Source: Ectopseudomonas chengduensis (GTDB lineage: Bacteria > Pseudomonadota > Gammaproteobacteria > Pseudomonadales > Pseudomonadaceae). From it: a stretch of 64,000 nucleotides of DNA. A model generated the notes under the pieces. The model searched no databases, was not told the DNA's origin, and worked only from the letters and a program-made list of their open reading frames with translations. Positions 23,535 through 32,263 of the stretch are shown piece after piece. Each line of letters starts with the position of its first letter. Position 1 is the first letter of the stretch. A program made the translations under genes and the position numbers. The stretch spans positions 42,696 to 106,695 of the forward strand of contig NZ_FMZQ01000017.1 in the NCBI RefSeq assembly GCF_900102635.1. Direction: 5' to 3'.

Positions 23535-24800
23535 ATGACCGCCCTGGGCCGCATCAACCTCGGCGTCAGCCTGCTGTTCGGGCTGGTGACCCTGGCCGGG
23601 CTGGCGCTGCTGTTGCGCCAGGCCAGTCACGATGTGCAGCGCGAGCTACAGGCCGCCGAAGCGGTGGTGGAATACCTCGGCGAAGTGGCGCGCAGCAACC
23701 CCGGCAGCCTGCGCCCGGAACTGACCGAGAACCTGCGGCATATCCGCGTGAGCTGGCTGCGCCCGGGCGAAGAGCCCGAGCAGCAGACCGAAAGCACCAT
23801 CGAGCACTGGATCGCCGAACGCCTGCTGGGCTCGGCGTCACTGGTGGCCGATGCCTGGCCGCTGGAGGATGGCCGCGAGTTGCGTATCGCCCTCGATCCC
23901 TATGATGAAATCGAGGAAATCTACGACTCGCTGCTGCAACTGCTGTTGCTCAGCGCCTTCGCCCTGATCCTCAGCCTGCTGACCATCCGCTTTGCCGTGC
24001 AGCGGGCTCGGCGCGTGCTGGACGAACTACTCGCCGGTCTGCGCGACGTCGGCGCCGGTCACTTCGATACGCGCTTGCATGACCACGGCCTGGCCGAGGC
24101 CAAGCACCTGGCGGCGCACTTCAACGAGATGGCCACCACCCTGCAACAGGTGCAGGCGGACAATGCCGAGCTGACCCAGGCGCTGCTGGAGTTGCAGGAG
24201 CGCGAGCGCACGCGCCTCGGTCAGACCCTGCATGACGACCTCGGCCAATACCTCAGCGGCATTCGTGCCCAGGCCTGCCTGCTCAAGGTAATTGCCGATC
24301 GGCCGCAGCAGGTGCAGGACACTGCGCGCCTGCTCGACGACAACTGCGAGCGCCTGCAGCAGGGCTTTCGCAGCCTGATTCGCGACCTCTATCCGGTGGT
24401 GCTGGAGCGTCTGGAACTCGGCCCAGCATTGCAGCAACTAGCCGCCGACTGGCAACAGGCGCAAGGCATCCGCTGTCGCCTGCAACTGAGCGAACAACTG
24501 CCAAGCCTGCCGTTGGCGAGCAAGGCCCATCTCTATCGCCTGGTGCAGGAGGCGTTGACCAATGTCGCCCGCCATGCCGATGCCAGCGAAGTACGTATTC
24601 GCCTGCAACGCCGTGGCCATGGCTTGCGCCTGTTGGTACGCGACAACGGCCAGGGCACTGCACTGCCGCTGCGTCCTGGCATCGGCCTGCGCTCGATGCG
24701 CGAACGCAGCCGCAGTCTCGGCGGCGAACTGCGCCTGCACAGCCGCCCACAAGCTGGCTGGGCGCTTTGCCTGAATATTCCCTTGGAGGCAACGTCATGA
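23535..24800 (+). CDS. eraS: EraS, membrane sensor histidine kinase of the ethanol regulon
   Basis: 421 residues. Two membrane helices (about 8-27 and 134-156) bracket a periplasmic loop of about 105 residues; a HAMP-like linker follows. HisKA_3 motif ERTRLGQTLHDDLGQYL has the phospho-acceptor His233; the HATPase has QEALTNVARHADAS and GIGLRSMRERSRSLGG. In P. aeruginosa EraS (PA1979) with EraR controls exaA. The start codon follows the upstream stop directly without a clear ribosome site, so translation is probably coupled. The stop overlaps eraR (ATGA). Confidence 0.88.
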   Translation: MTALGRINLGVSLLFGLVTLAGLALLLRQASHDVQRELQAAEAVVEYLGEVARSNPGSLRPELTENLRHIRVSWLRPGEEPEQQTESTIEHWIAERLLGSASLVADAWPLEDGRELRIALDPYDEIEEIYDSLLQLLLLSAFALILSLLTIRFAVQRARRVLDELLAGLRDVGAGHFDTRLHDHGLAEAKHLAAHFNEMATTLQQVQADNAELTQALLELQERERTRLGQTLHDDLGQYLSGIRAQACLLKVIADRPQQVQDTARLLDDNCERLQQGFRSLIRDLYPVVLERLELGPALQQLAADWQQAQGIRCRLQLSEQLPSLPLASKAHLYRLVQEALTNVARHADASEVRIRLQRRGHGLRLLVRDNGQGTALPLRPGIGLRSMRERSRSLGGELRLHSRPQAGWALCLNIPLEATS

Positions 24801-25447
24801 AGATTCTGCTGGTAGATGACCACGCAGTGGTGCGCCAGGGCTACGCGAGCCTGCTGCGTGCGCTGTTGCCGGATGTGCAATTGCGCGAGGCCTGTGATGG
24901 CGAACAGGCTTTGCAGCGGGTGCAGGAAGAGATCCCCAACCTGGTGATCATGGATATCGGCCTGCCCGGCATCAGCGGCCTGGAAACCACCCGCCGCCTT
25001 CGTCAGCGCCTGCCGCAACTGCGCGTGCTGTTCTTCAGCATGCACGACGAACTGCCTCTGGTACGCCAGGCGCTGGACGCCGGCGCCATCGGCTACCTGA
25101 CCAAGAACTCGTCGCCGGAAGTGCTGGTGGAGGCGGTCAAACGCACCGCCGCCGGCCACGCCTATATCGAACAGCAACTGGCCACCCAACTGGCCTGCAA
25201 CCCCGCCAGCAGCGACGGTCTAGACCCGCGCCTGCGCGAGCTGACCCAGCGCGAGTTCGAAATCTTCGTCATGCTCGCCCGCGGCCTGCCTCCGAGACAG
25301 ATCGCCGAGAAGCTGTGCATCAGTGCCAAGACCCTGTCCAACTACCAGACCTTGGTAAAGAACAAACTGCAGATCGCCTCGCAGGCCGAACTGGTGCATC
25401 TGGCGATTGATAGTGGGGTGGTTAGGGTGGGGTTGGAGAGTGCTTGA
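24797..25447 (+). CDS. eraR: EraR, LuxR-type response regulator
   Basis: 216 residues. Receiver domain with acidic pair in LVDDHAVV, phospho-acceptor Asp53 in IMDIGLPG and Lys in LTKNSSPE; LuxR helix-turn-helix in LTQREFEIFVMLARGLPPRQIAEKLCISAKTLSNYQTLVKNKL (about 152-195). TTGGAGGC lies 7-8 bases before the ATG at 24797, supporting this start over an upstream ATG at 24767. The EraSR pair is the primary activator of exaA in P. aeruginosa. Confidence 0.9.
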   Translation: MKILLVDDHAVVRQGYASLLRALLPDVQLREACDGEQALQRVQEEIPNLVIMDIGLPGISGLETTRRLRQRLPQLRVLFFSMHDELPLVRQALDAGAIGYLTKNSSPEVLVEAVKRTAAGHAYIEQQLATQLACNPASSDGLDPRLRELTQREFEIFVMLARGLPPRQIAEKLCISAKTLSNYQTLVKNKLQIASQAELVHLAIDSGVVRVGLESA

Positions 25448-25633
25448 GAGGCTAAGGCGAGCTGCAATGGCCTGACGCCAGCTACTGCTTCCAGGGTCGC
25501 CGCAATCCAGTGATTAGGTGTAGATTGATGGCATTGAGCCATGGCGTGCGTGCGGTGTTACACCGAATTCTCGTGTAATGGGTTGATGTGAAATTCTATC
25601 CAATCACTGTTTGAACACAGAGTAGGAAAGGAA

Positions 25634-26527
25634 ATGGGATATCTGGAACCTTTGTACTTGAATGAGAAAATGGTTTTGAATGCTGCCGCATATCTATTTA
25701 AAGGCGTTGGCTCAGAGTTGGAGGAAAGGGTGTCTTCTTCGGCAAATAGTCAGGCTAATGCAAAAATAGGCATTTCATTTTTGCAAGGCTTGCTTGGAAA
25801 GGCAGAGTTGGGTGTTAAAGGAGAAAGCGCAAGCGCCAGCGAAGTTACAACTGTTAAGCGATATACTTTGGGTGGGCTGCATATGACTGTGGTTGATGAG
25901 TTGGAGAATAGAAAAGATATTAAGGATTTTTCAAATGTTGAAATGGCGGCAGGTCAATATATCAAGGCAAAAGCTGTACTGCAGCCGGTCGATATTTTTC
26001 AGCTTGTCGAAACACTTCAGACATCAGCTCCCCTAATTGTTCAGGGTTTAAAGCACTTTGGTGTGGGACTGGGTATTCAGAAAAAATCTCTTGACGAATT
26101 TCTGAAATATGAAAAACCGCTCACGCAGCTAATTGATGCAATTGAGCAGGATTACTTGAAATCTAAGCAGCTTGAGATGCTTTTGTGCAGCCCGGAAACA
26201 GGGATTCCATTTGGGGTTGTTGATTTAGATGTTACGGACTATGATCCAAAAGAAATTAAGGCAAAGCTTACTGATGGTGAATTTGCTGTCTTCGGGAAAT
26301 TAACAAAGCGTATTGGTGGTGGAGAGACGTTGAGCTTGGTCCAAAGAACGTTTTTGTCATATGTCATGGGCGTTTTGGATACGCTGATGGAAGTGACGAA
26401 TGACATGAAAGGTTTAAATGAATATAGGCACTCCATGGATACAGCCAAGCCATTTGTCGAGAGATTTTGCCGCCTTTCGATAGATGGGCCTGCTTACAGA
26501 ATGACAGCCATGTCGGTCTGCGCATAA
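25634..26527 (+). CDS. Orphan AT-rich gene, protein of unknown function
   Basis: 297 residues, preceded by AGGAAAGGAA. The DNA is plainly richer in A/T than all neighbours and codon use differs (many TTT, AAA, GAT, TTG), a sign of recent transfer. The protein starts YLEPLYLNEKMVLNAAAYLFKGVGSELEERVSSSANSQ, with later KLTDGEFAVFGKLTKRIGGGETLSLVQRT. No signal peptide or membrane helix is evident. The layout vaguely recalls DUF6414-type cytosolic proteins, but I cannot confirm this. It stands alone between eraR and the sugar-dehydrogenase pair; a GTTCCCACGCTCTGCGT inverted repeat follows it directly. Confidence 0.7.
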   Translation: MGYLEPLYLNEKMVLNAAAYLFKGVGSELEERVSSSANSQANAKIGISFLQGLLGKAELGVKGESASASEVTTVKRYTLGGLHMTVVDELENRKDIKDFSNVEMAAGQYIKAKAVLQPVDIFQLVETLQTSAPLIVQGLKHFGVGLGIQKKSLDEFLKYEKPLTQLIDAIEQDYLKSKQLEMLLCSPETGIPFGVVDLDVTDYDPKEIKAKLTDGEFAVFGKLTKRIGGGETLSLVQRTFLSYVMGVLDTLMEVTNDMKGLNEYRHSMDTAKPFVERFCRLSIDGPAYRMTAMSVCA

Positions 26528-26533
26528 TTGATC

Positions 26534-26630
26534 GTTCCCACGCTCTGCGTGTGAATGCAGCCCTCGACGCTCCGCGTCCACTTGCCGGGCATTGCACATC
26601 TGAGTCAGCAGGCAACGCAGAGCGTGGGAG
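26534..26630. repeat. Long inverted repeat GTTCCCACGCTCTGCGT..ACGCAGAGCGTGGGAG
   Basis: Terminal arms of about 16 bases flank an 80-base core with an inner CGACGCTCCGCGTC palindrome. The element type is widespread in Pseudomonas intergenic DNA. It sits immediately 3' of the AT-rich orphan gene. Confidence 0.85.
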
Positions 26631-26642
26631 CCATGTACAGGC

Positions 26643-27944
26643 TTACTCCCTACCATCCCTCACCACCCGCCAAACCGTATTCGCCAGATCATCCGCCACG
26701 ATCAATGCGCCGCTCGGATCGACCGTTACGCCCACCGGGCGGCCGCGGGTCTTGCCGTCTTCAGTGCGAAAGCCGGTGACGAAGTCGATGGGGTCGCCTG
26801 AAGGGCGGCCGTTTTCGAAGGGCACGAAGATCACCTTATAGCCCACCGGGTTCTTGCGGTTCCAGCTGCCGTGCTCGCCGACGAATACGCCGTCGGCATA
26901 TTGCTCGCCCATCACGTCGCTGGAAAAGTCCAGGCCCAGCGCGGCGACGTGGGCGCCAAGGGCGTAGTCCGGGGCGATGGCGCTGGCGACCTTGTCCGGA
27001 TCCTGCGGCTTCACCCGTGGGTCGACGTGCTGGCCGAAGTAGCTGTAGGGCCAGCCGTAGAAGCCGCCTTCCTGCACCGAGGTGAGGTAGTCGGGCACCA
27101 GGTCTTCTCCCAGTTCGTCACGCTCGTTGACCACTGCCCACAAGGTGCCGGTGCCCGGCTGGATGGCCAGTGCGGTGGGGTTGCGCAGGCCGGTGGCGTA
27201 GGGTTTGTAGGCGCCGGTTTCGGCGTCCACCTGCCAGACCAGGGCGCGGTCGACTTCGGCCTCCATGCCGCGCTCGGTGATGTTGCTGTTGGAGCCGATA
27301 CCAACGTACAGGTAGCGGCCGTCCTCGCTGATGGTCAGCGCCTTGGTCCAATGGTGGTTGATTGCCGATGGCAGGTCGGCGACCTTGCTCGGCGGGCCGC
27401 TGGCCTTGGTCTGGCCTTCTTCATAGTCGAAGCGCACCAGCTCGTCCTGGTTGGCCACGTACAGGTTGCCTTCGTGCAGCGCCAGGCCGTAGGGCGCGTT
27501 GAGGTCTTCGGCGAAAACCGTCTGCAGCTCGTAGCTGCCGTCGCCATCGGCGTCGCGCAGCAGGGTCAGGCGGTTGCCGCTTTCCACCGAGGTGTTGCCA
27601 CGTGCCTTGATCACGCCGGCGATCACGTCCTTGGGCTTGAGCTTGGCCGCGCTACCGCCACGGCCCTCGGCAACGAGAATGTCGCCGTTGGGCAGCACCA
27701 GAGTTTGCCGGGGAATCTTCAGGTCAGTGGCGATGGCGCTGACGCTGAAGCCTTCGGGCACGGTGGGTCGTTGATCACCCCAGGGTGTCGGTTCGGCAAT
27801 GGTCATGCTCGGCAGGATGCCGCGTTCGGGGGAGGGCAGGTCCGGCTGGGCTCCGTAGAACTGTTGGTTGCTGCCGGGCTCTTCGCCGCAGGCGGTCAAC
27901 AGCAGGGCGAGGGGCAGGGCGGTCAGTGCGATGGCAGTTTTCAT
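26643..27944 (-). CDS. PQQ-dependent sugar (sorbosone-like) dehydrogenase lipoprotein
   Basis: 433 residues. A lipobox (LLLTACGEE, Cys19) marks a lipoprotein. The rest is a six-bladed quinoprotein of the GSDH/sorbosone dehydrogenase type: GFSVSAIATDLKIPRQTLVLPNGDILVAEGRGG, INHHWTKALTISEDGRYLYVGIGSNSN, TGLRNPTALAIQPGTGTLWAVVNERDELG, VGEHGSWNR. Such enzymes oxidise aldoses or sorbosone in the periplasm using PQQ. The start at 27944 overlaps the upstream membrane gene by 4 bp. It fits the PQQ setting, but the substrate is open. Confidence 0.85.
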   Translation of the reverse strand: MKTAIALTALPLALLLTACGEEPGSNQQFYGAQPDLPSPERGILPSMTIAEPTPWGDQRPTVPEGFSVSAIATDLKIPRQTLVLPNGDILVAEGRGGSAAKLKPKDVIAGVIKARGNTSVESGNRLTLLRDADGDGSYELQTVFAEDLNAPYGLALHEGNLYVANQDELVRFDYEEGQTKASGPPSKVADLPSAINHHWTKALTISEDGRYLYVGIGSNSNITERGMEAEVDRALVWQVDAETGAYKPYATGLRNPTALAIQPGTGTLWAVVNERDELGEDLVPDYLTSVQEGGFYGWPYSYFGQHVDPRVKPQDPDKVASAIAPDYALGAHVAALGLDFSSDVMGEQYADGVFVGEHGSWNRKNPVGYKVIFVPFENGRPSGDPIDFVTGFRTEDGKTRGRPVGVTVDPSGALIVADDLANTVWRVVRDGRE

Positions 27945-28369
27945 CGGGCATCTCCTATGCGTGGCTGGGCCATGCCGACCCAGGTGGCGGCAATGGCCAG
28001 CAAGGTGACGATCACCGACAGGGCCAGGCCCATCGGCATAACGGCCCAGGCGTCCTTGGCGTGCTCCAGCGCGTTGATGAAACCCAGCACCCAGGTAACC
28101 AGGAGCAGCAGAAAGTAGGTGAGCGGCCGCGGGTTGCGTCGACGGAATAGCCCGACCAGGGCGAACAGCATCGCCAGGCCGGCGAATACCAGGGCGCCGG
28201 CGATCAACCAGGAGGCGAAGTTGCTCCATTGGATCTGGTAGCTGCGGTAGTAGGCGATGTCGGCGATCAGGGCGCCGAGAAACAGCGGCACCTGGCCGCA
28301 CAGCAGGGTGGCGTGCAAGGGGCTGAGAATGTTGGGGTAGGCGTGTGGAGTTGCAGTGGTAGTGGTCAC
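27941..28369 (-). CDS. DUF2231-type membrane protein
   Basis: 142 residues with four hydrophobic helices (about 20-38, 52-75, 83-100, 108-130). NILSPLHATLLCGQVPLFLGALIADIAYYRS fits the DUF2231 opening, in which short membrane proteins accompany haem or PQQ oxidoreductases. It is coupled by ATGA overlap to the PQQ sugar-dehydrogenase-like gene, so it may serve as its membrane electron acceptor; that is inference. Confidence 0.75.
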   Translation of the reverse strand: MTTTTATPHAYPNILSPLHATLLCGQVPLFLGALIADIAYYRSYQIQWSNFASWLIAGALVFAGLAMLFALVGLFRRRNPRPLTYFLLLLVTWVLGFINALEHAKDAWAVMPMGLALSVIVTLLAIAATWVGMAQPRIGDAR

Positions 28370-28886
28370 GGCAGATCCCTCTTGGGCAATGACTGATGAC
28401 GGCCTGGATGCTGCCGCCTCGATCTGGCTGTTCCTAAGAAGGGATTGCCCTGTATGGGCATGGTTCAGGTTGTTTTTGCACCGAGTCAGATGGGCGAGGC
28501 CCTCGATGAGAGCTGTATAGCCTGGCGCTCGGATGATGTAGGAGCGGCGCCCCGCCGCGAACCCGTACGACGGGCACTCGAAGCGCTTCGCCCCGGGGCG
28601 GGGCTCCTACGGGAAGCGGTCTGGAGGCTTAGTTGATCGGCATTGGCGTGTAGTCCGGATGAAATCCGGGGACCGCAGACATATTGCTCCCGGATTCATC
28701 GGGCTACGAAGCTAACCTTAGGAGGCGCCAGTCGCGGCTAAAGCCCCTCCCACAAGAGCAGCCTGTAGCCTAATGTTGCAGCCGGCCTGTAGGAGCGGCT
28801 CTAGCCGCGATGTTAAGGCGTGCATCGCGGCTGAAGCGCAGTGCCGCCCAGCCGCTCTTACGGGGTGTGGGTGTTTGCGAGCGGGC
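28370..28886. repeat. Intergenic block of REP-like elements
   Basis: GTAGGAGCGGCGCCCCGCC..to..GGGGCGGGGCTCCTAC (28539-28611) is an inverted pair. GTCGCGGCTAAAGCCCCTCCCACA (28731-28754) and CTGTAGGAGCGGCTCTAGCCGCGAT..ATCGCGGCTGAAGCGCAG..AGCCGCTCTTAC (28789-28860) follow. No gene is visible here. The left 150 bp should hold the promoter of the DUF2231/sugar dehydrogenase pair. Confidence 0.75.
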
Positions 28887-29546
28887 TCAATCCCACCCTT
28901 TGGGACATTGCACGCAGCCGGGCATGTTGGCGTCCTGGAAGTTGCCGAAGCGGGTGCGGGCACCGGTGAGGTTGGCGTTCTCCAGGTTGGAGCTGCCGAG
29001 TTTCACTTCCTGCAGGTTGGCATCTTGCAGATGTGCGCCCTTGAGGTCAGCCTTGCTCAGCCAGGTCATTTCCAGGTTGGCGGCCTGCAGCTGTACGTTG
29101 TGCAGCTTGGCGCCGGAGAGGCGGGCGAATTCCAGGTTGGCGGCGCGCATGTCGGCGCCTTCGAATTGCGCAGCCTGGGCGAATAGGGCCCAGCCACTGA
29201 TGGCCACCAGGCTGGCGCCGGACAGGTCGGCAAGGCGAAGGTTGCTTTGTTGCAGGCTGGCACGGGTCAGGTTGGCGCCGCGCAGCTTGGCTTTCTCCAG
29301 GTTAGCCAGGTCGAGGTTGACGTGGCGCAGGTCGGCGCCGGAAAGGTCGGCACCGGAGAGGTCCATGCGGCGCATGTCGAGGTTGCGCAAATCGGCGCCA
29401 CGCAGGTTGGCGTTGGGGCATTTGCTGTCGGGTTCGATGCGGCAGCCGTTGATCTGCGGCACGCCGTCGTTCTGGGTTTCGGCGCCGATGGCGTGGCTGC
29501 CGATGACCAGCAGCAGGACCGGGATAAGCAGGGGCGGGTAGTTCAT
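28887..29546 (-). CDS. Secreted pentapeptide-repeat protein
   Basis: 219 residues. A hydrophobic leader (LLIPVLLLVIGSHAIGA) directs export. From about residue 45 on the A(D/N)LxG pentapeptide pattern runs nearly to the end (ANLRGADLRNLDMRRMDLSGADLSGADLRHV, LQDANLQEVKLGSSNLENANLTGA). Cysteines occur near the start (GCRIEPDSKC) and end (PGCVQCPKG). It lies about 100 bp downstream of exaA on the same strand. Pentapeptide proteins form a rigid right-handed helix; a link to the quinoprotein is positional only. Confidence 0.8.
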   Translation of the reverse strand: MNYPPLLIPVLLLVIGSHAIGAETQNDGVPQINGCRIEPDSKCPNANLRGADLRNLDMRRMDLSGADLSGADLRHVNLDLANLEKAKLRGANLTRASLQQSNLRLADLSGASLVAISGWALFAQAAQFEGADMRAANLEFARLSGAKLHNVQLQAANLEMTWLSKADLKGAHLQDANLQEVKLGSSNLENANLTGARTRFGNFQDANMPGCVQCPKGWD

Positions 29547-29578
29547 GGCGAGTCCTCGGATGAATTGATGGGGGAGGC

Positions 29579-29639
29579 GGTCGCGGCTGAAGCCCCTCCC
29601 ACAGGTAGCGCGCATGGCGCACCCGAGGGTGCGCCATGC
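29579..29639. repeat. Repeats after exaA including a perfect hairpin
   Basis: GGTCGCGGCTGAAGCCCCTCCCACAG (29579-29604) is a half REP element. GCATGGCGCACCC and GGGTGCGCCATGC (29612-29639) form a perfect stem with a 2-3 base loop just after the exaA stop and may end exaA transcription, although no T-run is present. Confidence 0.75.
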
Positions 29640-29648
29640 CTGTTGCTA

Positions 29649-31511
29649 TCAGCGCTGGGCGCTGGCCTTGTCCCAGCTCGGCAGCTTGAACACCCAGAAG
29701 GAGCCGCCTTGAGCGACCGGTTTGGTCAGGTCGGCCATGTCGCCGCCCCACAGCGGCACGGCGCCGCCGTAACCGGCGGTCACGCCGATGTACTGCTCAC
29801 CATCCTGCTCCCAAGTGACGGGCGGGGAGATGATCCCGGTGCCGACCTGGAACTTCCACAGCTCCTTGCCGTTCTTGGCATCGAAGGCCTTGAAGTAGCC
29901 GTCGCCGGTACCGGTGAACACCAGATTGCCCTTGGTGGCGAGTACGCCGGCCCATAGCGGCAGGCGCTCCTTGTGCTCCCAGGCGACCTTGCCGGTGGTC
30001 GGGTTCATCGCCCGCAGGATGCCGACGTGGTCGTCGAACAGACGCTTGATGCGAAAGCCCATGCCCAGGTAGGCGGAGCCTTTTTTGTAGGTGGCTTCCT
30101 CGGCCCAGTAGTCCTCCTTCCAGTGGTTGGCCGGGACGTAGAACAGACCGGTGTCCTGGCTGTAGGCCATCGGGTTCCAGTTCTTGCCGCCGAGGAAGGG
30201 CGGGGAGACTTCGACCACTTCACCCTTGCTTTCACCGGGCTTGGGCTTGGGCGGACGCTGGCCTTCGACTTCCACCGGGCGACCGGTTTCCAGATCGATA
30301 TGGCTGGCCCAGGTGATCTTGTCGACGAAGGGGAAGGCGTTCTTCAGCTTGCCGTTGGCGCGGTCGACCACGTAGAAGAAACCGTTGCGGTCGGCGTGGG
30401 CGGTGGCCTTGGTGACCTTGCCGTCCTTGTCCTTGTAGTCGAACAGCACCAGCTCGTTGTTGCCGGAGAAGTCCCAGGCATCGTTCGGGGTGTGCTGGTA
30501 GAACCACTTCACTTCGCCAGTGGTGGGGTCGACGCCGACCTGGCCGGAGGTGTACAGGCTGTCGTAGTCCTTGGGGTTGCCGCCGTCGCTGGTGCGCGCC
30601 CAGCCGTTCCAAGGGGCCGGGTTGCCGGCGCCGATAATGATGGTGTTGGTTTCGGCATCGAAACTGGCGCTCTGCCACGGCGCGCCGCCGCCCTGGCTCC
30701 AGGCTTCCTTCTTGCCGGTCGGGTGGTTGGGATCATCCGGCCAGCTCGGCGCTTTGACGTCACCGGTCGGGGTGCTGTCCTTGCCGTTCAGGCGGCCCAT
30801 ATGGCCCTCGACGAAGGGACGCATCCAGACTTCTTCACCGGTATCCGGATCGCGGGCGAACAGCTTGCCGACCACGCCGAACTCGTCACCGGAGCTGCCG
30901 TGGATGACCAGCACCTTGCCGGTCTTGCCGTCTTTGACGATGGTCGGCGCGCCGGTCATGGTGTAGCCGGCGGAGTGATCGCCGAATTTCTTGTTCCAGA
31001 CGACCTTGCCGGTGTCCTTGTTCAGCGCCACGACGCGGGCGTCGAGGGTGCCGAAGTAGATCTTGTCGCCATAGATGGCGGCGCCGCGGTTGACCACGTC
31101 GCAGCACGGGCGGATGTCGTCGGGAAGGCGGTGGCTGTAGGTCCACAGGCGCTTGCCGGTCTTGGCGTCGAGGGCGAAGACGCGCGAGTAGGAGCCGGTC
31201 ACGTAGACCACACCGTCGTGGATGATGGCCTGCGATTCCTGGCCGCGCTGCTTCTCGTCGCCGAAGGAATAGCTCCACGCCGGAGTCAGCTTGAACACGT
31301 TCTCGGCGTTCACCTGAGCCAGCGGGCTCCAGCGCTGGGCGTTGGTGCCCATGCCGTACTGCAGCACGTTGCTGGTGGTGGTGTGGTCGTTGGCAATGTC
31401 TTCCCAGGTGACCGGCTTGGCGAGCGCGCCCTGGCTAAGCGCCAGGCCGCCGGCCAACATCAGGGCAAGCGCCAGGGGGCGCGGGGTGCTGGGTAGGTTT
31501 CTTGTTGTCAT
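29649..31511 (-). CDS. exaA: ExaA, quinoprotein (PQQ, Ca2+) ethanol dehydrogenase
   Basis: 620 residues, close to P. aeruginosa ExaA throughout. A signal peptide (about 1-31, ALA-KP) exports it. W-motif propeller repeats, the vicinal cysteine pair in DDIRPCCDVVNRG and the catalytic segment NDAWDFSGNNELVLFDY are clear. The catalytic base is Asp347; residue 349 is Ser, as in Ca2+-dependent enzymes, not the Asp of lanthanide types. It oxidises ethanol and other alcohols in the periplasm and passes electrons to ExaB. Start 31511 chosen by match to ExaA (MTTR..). Divergent from exaB; the 330-bp gap carries a GGGAGGATTTCCC palindrome and a TACTACCAAGG site. Confidence 0.95.
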   Translation of the reverse strand: MTTRNLPSTPRPLALALMLAGGLALSQGALAKPVTWEDIANDHTTTSNVLQYGMGTNAQRWSPLAQVNAENVFKLTPAWSYSFGDEKQRGQESQAIIHDGVVYVTGSYSRVFALDAKTGKRLWTYSHRLPDDIRPCCDVVNRGAAIYGDKIYFGTLDARVVALNKDTGKVVWNKKFGDHSAGYTMTGAPTIVKDGKTGKVLVIHGSSGDEFGVVGKLFARDPDTGEEVWMRPFVEGHMGRLNGKDSTPTGDVKAPSWPDDPNHPTGKKEAWSQGGGAPWQSASFDAETNTIIIGAGNPAPWNGWARTSDGGNPKDYDSLYTSGQVGVDPTTGEVKWFYQHTPNDAWDFSGNNELVLFDYKDKDGKVTKATAHADRNGFFYVVDRANGKLKNAFPFVDKITWASHIDLETGRPVEVEGQRPPKPKPGESKGEVVEVSPPFLGGKNWNPMAYSQDTGLFYVPANHWKEDYWAEEATYKKGSAYLGMGFRIKRLFDDHVGILRAMNPTTGKVAWEHKERLPLWAGVLATKGNLVFTGTGDGYFKAFDAKNGKELWKFQVGTGIISPPVTWEQDGEQYIGVTAGYGGAVPLWGGDMADLTKPVAQGGSFWVFKLPSWDKASAQR

Positions 31512-31645
31512 CGTTGTGCTTCCCATTGGAGGTGGTAGGTCGCTGCAGTGACACCGCGAAAACTGGGTTCCGGGGATGTCCAGCAGAGGCAAGCCGATGG
31601 TGGTACCCGGCCACCTTCGCGCCTACGGAAAAACTCCCGCCTTTG

Positions 31646-31662
31646 CCGGGAGGATTTCCCGG
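31646..31662. promoter_or_regulatory. Palindrome CCGGGAGGATTTCCCGG in the exaA-exaB gap
   Basis: Imperfect palindrome of 17 bases, the counterpart of the perfect CCGGGAAAATTTCCCGG before the pedH-like gene. It lies 135 bp from the exaA start and is a candidate binding site for exaA control. Confidence 0.45.
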
Positions 31663-31717
31663 TCGGCCCATGACTTGGCCTTGCTGCCAAGGCATCGCCA
31701 ACACCCCTTCACAAGCC

Positions 31718-31735
31718 CTACTACCAAGGGACTAG
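31718..31735 (+). promoter_or_regulatory. Operator-like site CTACTACCAAGGGACTAG upstream of exaB
   Basis: It differs from the exaC site (CTACTACCAAATGACTAG) at two positions and lies 105 bp before the exaB start. Exactly 44 bp downstream is TAAGAT (31780-31785) inside GGCCTTTCTAAGATGG, a sequence also nearly shared by exaC. There is no good -35 box, so activator dependence is likely. Confidence 0.65.
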
Positions 31736-31840
31736 AACGCGACCACCAAAGCAGCATTCGGCGCGTTGCACGGCCTTTCTAAGATGGTCGCCACGAGCTC
31801 TGTATGGGCTGTCTTGCGTGCATTAGATGAGGTCCTAGAC

Positions 31841-32260
31841 ATGAACAAGAAGATCCAATCCACCCTGGCGCTGCTGGTGCTCGCCGCATCGACCAACCTC
31901 TGGGCGCACGGTGATGTGGTACCGCAGGCGGTGAACACCGATGGCCTGGAACCGCTGGGTGAGGAATGGCTGGACGAGAACCCCTATCGCGACAACCCGC
32001 GCGCTATCGAGATCGGCTCCTCCGCGTACAACCAGAACTGCGCCGCCTGCCACGGCCTGGAAGCCAAGTCCGGCGGTATCGCCCCGGATCTGCGGATGCT
32101 GGAACTGGGCGCCAGTGGTGACGAGTGGTTCAAGGAACGGGTAATCAACGGCGCGGTGCGCGATGGCCGCGTCTATATGCCGAAGATGGCGGACTTCCTT
32201 AGCCAGGAAGCATTGTGGGCAGTGCGTAGCTATCTGGAGAGCGTGCACGTCGAGGAGTAA
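31841..32260 (+). CDS. exaB: ExaB, cytochrome c550 (PedF-like)
   Basis: 139 residues with signal peptide (cleavage near WA-HG, residue 22). One haem c site NCAACHG (Cys67, Cys70, His71); Met in VYMPKM is the probable sixth ligand. In P. aeruginosa this cytochrome accepts electrons from ExaA in the periplasm. GAGGTC precedes the ATG at 31841. It is followed after 3 bp by the MxaJ-like gene, so this is the first gene of an operon with the relay proteins. Confidence 0.95.
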   Translation: MNKKIQSTLALLVLAASTNLWAHGDVVPQAVNTDGLEPLGEEWLDENPYRDNPRAIEIGSSAYNQNCAACHGLEAKSGGIAPDLRMLELGASGDEWFKERVINGAVRDGRVYMPKMADFLSQEALWAVRSYLESVHVEE

Positions 32261-32263
32261 TTC

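Noticed and set aside
28539..28860. Recurring repeats as a CRISPR array
   Set aside because: Elements are palindromic, irregularly spaced and scattered over the window; there are no regular spacers or cas genes.
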